The translations under genes were made by a program, and so were the position numbers. Positions 5,192 through 11,516 of a DNA stretch of 11,516 nucleotides are shown here, piece by piece. Numbering within the stretch: position 1 is the first letter of the stretch; each line of letters starts with the position of its first letter. Below the pieces are notes generated by a model. That model made no database searches, was not told where the DNA came from, and saw only the letters and a list, made by a program, of their open reading frames with translations. Source of the stretch: an uncultured Methylophilus sp. (GTDB lineage: Bacteria; Pseudomonadota; Gammaproteobacteria; Burkholderiales; Methylophilaceae); assembly GCA_936943315.1 (NCBI GenBank), contig CAKZJM010000373.1, forward strand, positions 1-11,516, read 5' to 3'.

Positions 5192-7693
5192 ATGACTGCC
5201 AAGGTGAATAAAACACGTAAAGAAGCTGATAATCCCGAAACAGCACAAGCCGTTGAAGAGTTTTTGCTGGAGCAACTTTCAATCCCGCAGGCATTGCGCA
5301 ACCACCTGACTTTTTCCATAGGTAAATCAAACTCATGGGCCACCACGCGTGACTGGTACCAGACGGCGGCGTTCACTGTCCGCGACCATTTGATGAGCCG
5401 CTGGGTGAATACGCGCGATGCTTACCGCGATGCGAACACCAAGCGTGTGTATTATCTTTCACTCGAATTTTTGATCGGGCGCATGCTGTCGAATGCCGCA
5501 CTCAATTTGGGCATTGCACCGGAACTAAGCGATGGTTTGCAGGAGATCGGCCAAAAGCTGGAAGGCGTGGCCGAAATGGAGCCGGATGCTGCCTTGGGTA
5601 ATGGCGGCTTGGGGCGGTTGGCTGCCTGTTTTGTTGATTCGATGGCGACCATGGATATTCCTGCCACTGGTTATGGCATCCGTTATGACTATGGCATGTT
5701 CCGCCAAACCATTGAAAACGGCCAGCAGAAAGAAAACCCGGATAACTGGTTGCGTTACCAGAATATCTGGGAAGTACAGCGGCCTGAGCACACCTGTGAA
5801 GTGAAGTTTTATGGCCGCGTGTTGCATGTGCATACCGAGCGTGGCGTTGAACATCACTGGGTGGACCATGAAACGGTAGTCGCCATGCCTTATGATGTGC
5901 CGGTGCCGGGGTATGGTACGCAAACCGTGAATAACCTGCGCTTGTGGTCGGCCAAAGCGACCAACGAGTTTGACCTGGCCTCTTTTAATGAGGGCAATTA
6001 CGAAAAATCGGTAGAAGGGCGGCACGGGGCAGAGACCATTTCGCAAGTGCTTTACCCCAATGACACGTCAGAGTCTGGCAAGGCCTTGCGTTTGAAACAG
6101 CAATATTTCTTTGTTTCTGCCTCTACCCAGGATATTTTGCATCGTTTCACCAACTACAACTCTGACTGGAACACTTTGCCCGACAAAGTGGCTATCCAGC
6201 TCAATGACACGCATCCGGCCATTGCCGTAGCGGAGATGATGTACCAGTTGGTGGACCATTACCACCTGGCCTGGGACTTTGCCTGGAAGCTGGTCAACCA
6301 AATATTTGCTTACACCAACCACACCCTGATGCCAGAAGCGCTGGAAACCTGGTCGGTGGATTTGTTCTCGCAACTGCTGCCGCGCCACCTGGAGATTATT
6401 TACGAAATTAACCACCAGTTTTTGCAGATGGTGAACCGCCGCTTCCCTGGGGATACGGCGTTACTGAGCCGGGTTTCGATTATTGATGAAAGCCATGGCC
6501 GCCGCATTCGCATGGCTCATCTGGCCGTGGTTGGCAGCCATACGGTGAACGGTGTGGCCGAGTTGCACAGCGAGTTGCTAAAAACCACGTTGTTTGCTGA
6601 CTTCAACAGGATTTATCCGGGCAAGTTAACCAATGTCACCAATGGCATTACGCCGCGTCGCTGGTTAAACCAGGCCAACCCGTTATTGACCGAGTTGTTG
6701 ACCAAGCATATTGGTACTGGCTTTCAAAAAGACCTCAGCTTGATTAAGAAAATTGAGCCGTTTGCGGATAACGCCGCGTTTAGAAAAGCCTTCCGCGAAG
6801 TGAAAAAGGCTAACAAACAACGCCTGGCAAACAAGATTCTGCAAAAAACCGGCATTGCTATCAGTGCTGACGCTTTGTTTGATGTGCAAATCAAGCGTAT
6901 CCATGAGTACAAACGCCAGTTGTTAAATGTGCTGCATGTGATCACCCTTTATAACCGCATCCGCTGCGGGCATGTCAGCCTGCATACGCCGCGCGTGGTG
7001 ATTTTTGCCGGTAAGGCCGCGCCGGGTTATTGGCTGGCCAAGCAGATTATCCGCCTGATTAATGATGTAGCGGTGATGATTAATAATGACCCGGCCATCA
7101 ACGACCAGTTAAAAGTCGTGTTTTATCCTAACTATGAAGTCAGCGCGGCAGAAATTCTGTTCCCGGGGGCTGATCTTTCTGAGCAGATCTCGACCGCAGG
7201 CACCGAGGCCAGCGGCACCGGCAATATGAAGATGGCGCTTAATGGTGCCTTGACCATAGGCACGCTGGACGGTGCCAATGTGGAGATCAAGGAAGAAGTC
7301 GGTGATGAGAATATCTTTATTTTTGGCCTCACCACGCCTGAAGTCGCTCAACTGAAAAGCAATGGGTATAACCCTTGGGATTATTACCATGGCAACAGCG
7401 AGCTCAAGCAAGTGATAGACATGATAGGCAATGGGTACTTCTCGGTTGAAGAGCCTAATCGTTACCAGGCGATTGTCGATACCTTGCTGCAAAAGGGCGA
7501 CCAGTACTTGCTGCTGGCGGATTATGAGGCCTATGTGACGGCACAAGAAAAGGTCGCGGCCTTGTATCAGGATCAGGAAGCCTGGTCGCGCATGGCGATT
7601 TTGAATGTAGCGCGCATGGCGAAATTCTCCAGTGACCGTACCATTCATGATTATGCAGAACGCATTTGGAAAGTCTCACCATTTAAGGCCTGA
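5192..7693 (+). CDS. glgP: Glycogen/starch/alpha-glucan phosphorylase
   Basis: This 833-aa enzyme is full length for the family. It releases glucose-1-phosphate from the non-reducing ends of alpha-1,4-glucans using phosphate and pyridoxal phosphate (EC 2.4.1.1), in the cytoplasm, for glycogen or maltodextrin use. Diagnostic stretches are GNGGLGRLAACFVDSMAT and GYGIRYDYGMF near residues 130-170, QLNDTHPAIAV in the middle, TNGITPRRWL, KRIHEYKRQLLN, and EASGTGNMKMALNGALTIGT. In the last of these, K680 is the cofactor-binding lysine. The ATG at 5192 has AGGGGA 6 nt upstream; an overlapping ATG at 5188 is out of frame. No other glycogen gene adjoins, so it is probably transcribed alone from the 257-bp leader region and ended by the hairpin at 7725. 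Whether it prefers glycogen or maltodextrin (GlgP or MalP) cannot be settled from sequence reading alone. Confidence 0.97.
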   Translation: MTAKVNKTRKEADNPETAQAVEEFLLEQLSIPQALRNHLTFSIGKSNSWATTRDWYQTAAFTVRDHLMSRWVNTRDAYRDANTKRVYYLSLEFLIGRMLSNAALNLGIAPELSDGLQEIGQKLEGVAEMEPDAALGNGGLGRLAACFVDSMATMDIPATGYGIRYDYGMFRQTIENGQQKENPDNWLRYQNIWEVQRPEHTCEVKFYGRVLHVHTERGVEHHWVDHETVVAMPYDVPVPGYGTQTVNNLRLWSAKATNEFDLASFNEGNYEKSVEGRHGAETISQVLYPNDTSESGKALRLKQQYFFVSASTQDILHRFTNYNSDWNTLPDKVAIQLNDTHPAIAVAEMMYQLVDHYHLAWDFAWKLVNQIFAYTNHTLMPEALETWSVDLFSQLLPRHLEIIYEINHQFLQMVNRRFPGDTALLSRVSIIDESHGRRIRMAHLAVVGSHTVNGVAELHSELLKTTLFADFNRIYPGKLTNVTNGITPRRWLNQANPLLTELLTKHIGTGFQKDLSLIKKIEPFADNAAFRKAFREVKKANKQRLANKILQKTGIAISADALFDVQIKRIHEYKRQLLNVLHVITLYNRIRCGHVSLHTPRVVIFAGKAAPGYWLAKQIIRLINDVAVMINNDPAINDQLKVVFYPNYEVSAAEILFPGADLSEQISTAGTEASGTGNMKMALNGALTIGTLDGANVEIKEEVGDENIFIFGLTTPEVAQLKSNGYNPWDYYHGNSELKQVIDMIGNGYFSVEEPNRYQAIVDTLLQKGDQYLLLADYEAYVTAQEKVAALYQDQEAWSRMAILNVARMAKFSSDRTIHDYAERIWKVSPFKA

Positions 7694-7724
7694 GTTAGCA
7701 AAGCCCGTCTTTAATCGGTAGCAT

Positions 7725-7751
7725 ACAAAGCAAGTCCTAGACTTGCTTTGT
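7725..7751. terminator. Strong hairpin terminator after the phosphorylase gene
   Basis: A perfect 12-bp stem (7725-7736 with 7740-7751) closes a 3-nt loop. It starts 32 bp after the phosphorylase stop. The following GCTTTAT is only a weak T-tract, but the stem length supports termination. Confidence 0.75.
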
Positions 7752-7762
7752 GCTTTATGGGT

Positions 7763-7794
7763 ACACTAAAACGCGTGCGGTGCGGCGTTAGTGT
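7763..7794. promoter_or_regulatory. Imperfect inverted repeat before the DUF4197 gene
   Basis: ACACTAA (7763-7769) and TTAGTGT (7788-7794) are perfect inverted arms, extended inward by ACGC/GCGT with a 2-nt bulge. It ends 30 bp before the DUF4197 start codon. It could be an operator or a 5'-UTR hairpin; I see no clear promoter with it. Confidence 0.35.
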
Positions 7795-7824
7795 GTGCTG
7801 AATATAGATTGCCAAGGAAAAACA

Positions 7825-8586
7825 ATGATGAAAAAAACGGTGTGGGTGTTGTTGGCGGGTTTGTTGGTCACCGATGTGCAAGCGCTTGATCTCAAAGGCT
7901 TGGGTGAGATGGTCGAAAAGGTGGGTGGCAGTGCAAACACTGGCAACAGTGGGAGTAATAGTGCTGTGAGCAGCCTCAGCGACAAGGAAACCAGTGATGG
8001 CCTGAAACTCGCATTGAATCAGGGCGTCTCCAAAGCGGTGGACTTGCTGGGAGCCACTGATGGGTTCATGGGCAACAGTGAAGTTAAAATCCCGCTGCCA
8101 GAGTCGTTGAAAAAAATAGAAAAAGGCATGCGCATGATAGGCATGGGCAAGCAAGCCGATGAACTGGTGCTTAAAATGAACCGCGCTGCCGAACAGGCCG
8201 TGCCTGAAGCCAAAACGCTGCTGGTTAATTCAGTGAAGCAAATGAGTTTGACCGATGCCAAGAATATTCTCACCGGCCCGCAAGATGCCGCCACGCAATA
8301 TTTTAAAAAAACGACGTCGACCGAGATGGCTGCCAAGTTTTTGCCGATTGTGCAAAAAGCCACTGCCAACGTGCAATTGGCCGATACTTACAATAAATAT
8401 GCAGAAATGGGTAGCAAGTTTGGCGTGATTAAAAAAGAAGACGCCAATATTAACCAATACGTCACGCAAAAAGCGCTGGATGGGGTTTACCTCATGATCG
8501 CCAAAGAAGAGGCTGCCATCCGCCAGGACCCGATGGGGCAAGCCAGCAACCTGCTTAAAAAGGTGTTTGGCGCCGTGAATAAGTAG
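7825..8586 (+). CDS. DUF4197 family exported protein
   Basis: This 253-aa protein belongs to the DUF4197 family, which has no established function. A signal peptide MMKKTVWVLLAGLLVTDVQA (residues 1-20) points to the periplasm. A Ser/Gly/Asn-rich linker follows, then the long helical family domain with recognisable stretches: IPLPESLKK, GKQADEL, MNRAAEQAVPEAK, DAKNILTG, DAATQYFKKTTS, FLPIVQKAT, and YVTQKALDGVYLMIAKEEAAIRQDP near the end. AAGGA lies 6 nt before ATG 7825; the ATG at 7828 is equally possible, while a GTG at 7795 would bury the signal peptide. It has its own hairpins before and after and appears to be a single-gene unit. Nothing in the context ties it clearly to the phosphorylase or the LPS genes. 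Confidence 0.92.
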   Translation: MMKKTVWVLLAGLLVTDVQALDLKGLGEMVEKVGGSANTGNSGSNSAVSSLSDKETSDGLKLALNQGVSKAVDLLGATDGFMGNSEVKIPLPESLKKIEKGMRMIGMGKQADELVLKMNRAAEQAVPEAKTLLVNSVKQMSLTDAKNILTGPQDAATQYFKKTTSTEMAAKFLPIVQKATANVQLADTYNKYAEMGSKFGVIKKEDANINQYVTQKALDGVYLMIAKEEAAIRQDPMGQASNLLKKVFGAVNK

Positions 8587-8592
8587 TCTCTG

Positions 8593-8610
8593 GCCTGCTT
8601 TGCAGGCTTT
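8593..8610 (+). terminator. Small terminator hairpin after the DUF4197 gene
   Basis: GCCTGC (8593-8598) pairs with GCAGGC (8602-8607) around a TTT loop and is followed by TTT. It starts 7 bp after the DUF4197 stop codon. The T-run is short, so efficiency may be moderate. Confidence 0.6.
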
Positions 8611-8649
8611 ACGCCACATTTTATTCTTTTTACTTTAATGATTTTGTCA

Positions 8650-8689
8650 TGATGCGCATTTAACCTGCATGCAGGCAGGTGATGCACAT
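8650..8689 (+). promoter_or_regulatory. Dyad and direct repeats over the ELM1-family gene start
   Basis: A perfect 12-bp palindrome CCTGCATGCAGG (8664-8675) is flanked by TGATGCGCAT (8650-8659) and TGATGCACAT (8680-8689), a 9-of-10 direct repeat. AGGTGAT at 8677-8683, a strong match to the 16S anti-Shine-Dalgarno, lies 1 bp after the palindrome. A bound regulator or an RNA fold here could block translation. Confidence 0.4.
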
Positions 8690-9704
8690 GTTAAGCACTG
8701 ATCAATCAATTCATTCTCACGCAAATGACATACCGGGAACCCGCACATCGGGAAGCAATGCGCTGGTGGTCTGGCGTCTGTTAGACGGCAAACCCGGTCA
8801 TGAGCACCAGTCCCTAGGGCTGGTCAATGCGATGCAGCAGCGTACTGCGCTGCATGTGATTGATCTCCCTGTAGGTCACCCCGGCTTGGGCTGGTTGTAT
8901 TTGCTCGGCGGTGTATGGCCATCCGGTCAAGCCTTACCCAAGCCAGACATGATTGTTGGCGCAGGCCATGCCACCCATGGCCATATGCTGGCGGCCAAGC
9001 GCGCCTATGGCGGTAAAACAGTTTGCATGATGCAGCCTAGCCTGCCCGCAGAACTGTTTGATGTCTGCCTGATTCCTGAACATGATGAATACCGTGGATA
9101 CTCCAGCTTTATTGAGACGCGCGGGGTGATCAACCATATCCAGCCTGCCGGTGCAGACAAAAAAGACGCGCATGAGGTGTTGATCATGATCGGCGGCCCC
9201 AGCAAGCATTTTCACTGGGATGAGCTGGGCGTAGTAGCACAGGTGTATGACCTGGTACGCAAACATACTGACGTGCATTTTGTGCTGACCACTTCAAGGC
9301 GTACGCCGGGCAGCTTTGTTTCTGCCATGCAGCGTGTCAGGTTACCTAACTTGACCATTGTGCCGATTGCACAGACCGACAAGGATTGGGTACAGACCAA
9401 ACTCACACAGGTTTCTACCGCCTGGGTGACCGAAGATTCCGTTTCCATGGTGTATGAAGCGCTCACTGCGCAAGTGGCTGTTGGGTTGATTAACCTTTCT
9501 GCCAAAAAAACAGGCCGGGTCAGCCGTGGCATTGAAAAATTAATTGATCGCCAACTGGTCACGCGCTATGACCCCTATGGCTTATATCGCCAATTCATGC
9601 GTCCAGTCCTGGGCTTTAATGAGGCCAGCCGTTGTAGTGAGGCCTTGCTGGCTTATTTCAATGGTGCTTATACAAACCGTCGCCTGGTATCCCGCCTCAG
9701 CTAA
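8688..9704 (+). CDS. ELM1-family GT-B-like protein (Mito_fiss_Elm1)
   Basis: This 338-aa protein belongs to the family named after plant mitochondrial fission protein ELM1. Bacterial members are common, often sit among LPS sugar-transfer genes, and look like GT-B glycosyltransferases, though their reaction is not established. Visible family blocks are LLDGKPGHEHQSLGL (residues 31-45), IVGAGHATHGH (89-99), MQPSLPAELFD, IPEHDEY, IGGPSKHF, TTSRRTPGSF, and VTEDSVSMVYEAL, followed by a C-terminal RGIEKLIDR segment. The start at 8688 is chosen because AGGTGAT precedes it at ideal distance; ATG 8682 and GTG 8679 are in frame and possible. The next gene begins 12 bp after the stop, and the set reads as one operon with a glycosyltransferase and an O-antigen-ligase-type gene. 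By context, I infer transfer of a sugar onto lipid A-core or a related glycan. Confidence 0.9.
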   Translation: MLSTDQSIHSHANDIPGTRTSGSNALVVWRLLDGKPGHEHQSLGLVNAMQQRTALHVIDLPVGHPGLGWLYLLGGVWPSGQALPKPDMIVGAGHATHGHMLAAKRAYGGKTVCMMQPSLPAELFDVCLIPEHDEYRGYSSFIETRGVINHIQPAGADKKDAHEVLIMIGGPSKHFHWDELGVVAQVYDLVRKHTDVHFVLTTSRRTPGSFVSAMQRVRLPNLTIVPIAQTDKDWVQTKLTQVSTAWVTEDSVSMVYEALTAQVAVGLINLSAKKTGRVSRGIEKLIDRQLVTRYDPYGLYRQFMRPVLGFNEASRCSEALLAYFNGAYTNRRLVSRLS

Positions 9705-9716
9705 CTTCTTTATTTT

Positions 9717-10874
9717 GTGTTGCGAAAACTAACGGTCTTACAGGTATTGCCCGCCTTGCAATCAGGCGGGGTGGAGCGTGGAACGCTCGAAGTGGCGGCC
9801 CATCTGGTGGCGCAGGGGCACCGCTCACTCGTCATGTCCGCCGGGGGGCGCATGGTGGCTGAGTTGGAGGCAGCGGGCAGTACGCACCTGGCTTATCCTG
9901 TCGGACGCAAATCATTGCTGACCTTGTTATTGATCCCCAAATTGCGCGCTCTTTGGCGGCGTGAACAGGTTGATATTGTGCATGTGCGTTCGCGGTTTCC
10001 GGCCTGGGTGGTGTATTTGGCCTGGAAGGGCATGCCGCCGGACCAGCGGCCGCGCTTGGTGACCACCGTGCATGGGTATTACCGCCCTGGCTGCTATAGC
10101 CGCATCATGACTTATGGTGAGCGCGTGATTGTGATCTCGAAAACGATACAGGCCTATGCGCAACGCGAATATCAGGTCGATGCGCAAAAACTTAAATTGA
10201 TTTACCGTGGCGTGGATACCCATCAGTACAGGCCTGGCTACCAGCCGGAAGAGGCCTGGAAACAGAAATGGTTTGCAGAATATCCGCACTTGCGCGGCAA
10301 ACGCTTGCTGGTGCTCCCAGCCAGGGTTTCACGCTGGAAGGGTGCCGAAGACTTTGTCGACACGCTGAGTATTGTTTGCCAGCAGCATAAAGATGTGCAC
10401 GCCTTGCTCGTGGGTGAAATCGCCGAAGACAAACAGGCATTTGCCACCTGCCTACAACAGAAAATTCACCATGCGGGTTTGTCGGAAAGTATTACGCTGA
10501 CCGGTTACCGCGCCGACGTGAAAAATATCATGGCCCTGGCCAGCATCGTTTACTCATTGTCTACCGAGCCTGAAGCTTTTGGCCGCACCACGCTGGAAGC
10601 CTTGAGCCTGGGTGTGCCGGTGATTGGTTATCAACATGGGGGCGTGGCCGAACAGCTGGCGGCACTCTTGCCTGAAGGCGCGGTGCCTGTGGGCCATGTG
10701 GCTGAGGTGGCCATGCTCACGCTGAGCTGGCTAGAGCAGCCGCCCACGGTATTACCCAATTCGCAATTTTCATTGCAGGTCATGCAGCAAAAAACACTGG
10801 CGGTCTATTATGAGGTGATGGGCGATGAGGTGATGAGCCATGAGATGACGGGCGATCAGGGACGGGCAGCATAA
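9717..10874 (+). CDS. Family 4 glycosyltransferase, probably for LPS core
   Basis: This 385-aa cytoplasmic or membrane-associated enzyme has a GT-B fold and belongs to glycosyltransferase family 4, retaining enzymes that use nucleotide sugars. The N-terminal Rossmann domain opens VLQVLPALQSGGVERG and includes DIVHVRSR and TTVHGYY. The C-terminal donor-binding domain starts near residue 195 (ARVSRWKGAEDF) and carries E286-AFGRTTL-E294, the E-x7-E signature, then GVPVIGYQHGG. The first strand begins at once, so the start must be GTG 9717 or TTG 9720. Neither has a clear ribosome binding site, which suggests translational coupling to the gene 12 bp upstream. The last 20 residues (366-385) come from a tandem 15-bp repeat outside the conserved fold. 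Its sugar and acceptor are unknown, but the neighbours point to LPS. Confidence 0.92.
   Translation: MLRKLTVLQVLPALQSGGVERGTLEVAAHLVAQGHRSLVMSAGGRMVAELEAAGSTHLAYPVGRKSLLTLLLIPKLRALWRREQVDIVHVRSRFPAWVVYLAWKGMPPDQRPRLVTTVHGYYRPGCYSRIMTYGERVIVISKTIQAYAQREYQVDAQKLKLIYRGVDTHQYRPGYQPEEAWKQKWFAEYPHLRGKRLLVLPARVSRWKGAEDFVDTLSIVCQQHKDVHALLVGEIAEDKQAFATCLQQKIHHAGLSESITLTGYRADVKNIMALASIVYSLSTEPEAFGRTTLEALSLGVPVIGYQHGGVAEQLAALLPEGAVPVGHVAEVAMLTLSWLEQPPTVLPNSQFSLQVMQQKTLAVYYEVMGDEVMSHEMTGDQGRAA
10812..10856 (+). repeat. Three tandem 15-bp units at the 3' end of the glycosyltransferase gene
   Basis: Units GAGGTGATGGGCGAT, GAGGTGATGAGCCAT and GAGATGACGGGCGAT follow without gaps, in frame, encoding EVMGD, EVMSH and EMTGD. 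Since the unit length is a multiple of three, copy-number change would lengthen or shorten the tail without a frameshift. Confidence 0.85.
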
Positions 10875-10876
10875 GC

Positions 10877-11516
10877 ATGCGTGCGATTTCGTTTACCAAC
10901 CCTGATAAAACCCTGGCTATGCCACACTGGCTGGCGAATGCCAGCCTGTTGCTCGCCGTGATGGTCATTGCCTGGAGCCCTTTTTCAGGCGGTGCGAGAA
11001 TGCCTGCCTTGTTGCTTGCTTTGATTGGGTTGGGTTTGTTGTTAAGTCGGCTCACCGCGTTGGGTCAACCGCTGGCCCTGCGCCGCTGGACCATGGTGTT
11101 TCTGTTGTTGTGGCTGCCGATGTGGGGCTCATTGTGGCACGCGTTTGATGCAAAAGCCACGCTCTCAGCCATCGCCTGGTTTAGCCTGATGTATCTGGCA
11201 GGGCTTGCCCTGGTCATGTTATTGCAACAGGCCCATTACCGGTCATTGTTGGCGCGAGGCTTAGGCTGGGTTGTTGCCGTATGGATCGTTGATAGCGCTA
11301 TCCAATGTCTTGTTGGCGTGGATTTGCTGGGTATCCCTAAAACCGCTGAGGGGCGGATCACCGGCATGTTTACTGACTTGCATCAGGGCATTTTGATGCT
11401 GGCCGTTTTGCCAGTTGTTTTTTATCAGTTGCAGCCTAAGCATGCCTGGCTGGCGTGGCTATTATTACTTGGCACCGGCGTGGTGGCGGCGTTGTCTGGC
11501 GCTCGCGGTTATGTCT
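10877..11516 (+). CDS. O-antigen ligase family protein, 5' part
   Basis: The first 213 codons of a polytopic membrane protein are present; the rest lies beyond the right edge. Hydrophobic segments at roughly residues 20-35, 43-60, 72-90, 95-115 and 125-145 and again after 165 alternate with short basic loops, as in the WaaL/Wzy O-antigen ligase and polymerase superfamily. EGRITGMFTDLHQGILMLAVLP (near residue 160) matches the characteristic GR-x-TG-x-F...GI-L segment, and SGARGYV at the cut edge resembles the conserved SG-R-x(W/Y) segment ahead of the large periplasmic loop. The start ATG is 2 bp after the glycosyltransferase stop, with only a poor GGGACGGG site upstream, so coupling is likely. 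Expected role: in the inner membrane, joining or polymerising undecaprenyl-linked glycan onto lipid A-core. Ligase and polymerase cannot be told apart from this fragment. Confidence 0.85.
   Translation, partial: MRAISFTNPDKTLAMPHWLANASLLLAVMVIAWSPFSGGARMPALLLALIGLGLLLSRLTALGQPLALRRWTMVFLLLWLPMWGSLWHAFDAKATLSAIAWFSLMYLAGLALVMLLQQAHYRSLLARGLGWVVAVWIVDSAIQCLVGVDLLGIPKTAEGRITGMFTDLHQGILMLAVLPVVFYQLQPKHAWLAWLLLLGTGVVAALSGARGYV

Noticed and set aside
5525..6046. Long minus-strand frame inside the phosphorylase gene
   Set aside because: It is an antisense shadow of a clearly recognised enzyme; its length follows from codon bias on the coding strand.

Overview
The window looks like a stretch of chromosome from a Gram-negative proteobacterium. 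My best guess is a betaproteobacterial methylotroph of the Methylophilaceae type. This is an inference from the FadL-type porin, the DUF4197 protein, the bacterial ELM1-family protein and the overall style of these genes; no rRNA or marker gene is present to prove it. Genes with outer-membrane or surface roles dominate: a FadL-like porin, a Pal-like lipoprotein, and a cluster that appears to build lipopolysaccharide (LPS).

Layout. Positions 1-443 hold the terminator of a gene outside the window, two copies of a short palindromic intergenic repeat, and gene-free AT-rich sequence. Positions 444-2263 carry two unfamiliar genes. The first (233 aa) has a single phospholipase-D-like HKD-type motif. 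The second (351 aa) is unrecognised and has a distinctive C-terminal domain. This block has the feel of acquired DNA. The first gene is bracketed by an 8-bp inverted match (419-426 and 1139-1146) whose geometry is what an integron gene cassette would show, and its stop codon lies inside the attC-like box. The second gene ends in a hairpin that resembles a widespread dispersed repeat. This pair is the best candidate here for something undescribed, possibly defence cargo, but that role is inferred.

Positions 2341-5191 return to ordinary chromosome. They hold a FadL/OmpP1-type outer-membrane transporter, a bidirectional terminator, a previously easy-to-miss 37-aa minus-strand gene, and a stand-alone Pal/OmpA-like lipoprotein. 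Positions 5192-7693 encode a complete glycogen/maltodextrin phosphorylase with its PLP lysine. It is followed by a strong hairpin and then a secreted DUF4197 protein.

From 8688 to the right edge lies a tight run of three genes: an ELM1-family GT-B-like protein, a family-4 glycosyltransferase and the start of an O-antigen-ligase-type membrane protein. Gaps are 12 and 2 bp, so this is almost certainly one operon. It probably adds sugars to the LPS core and joins glycan to it. The last gene is cut by the window edge.
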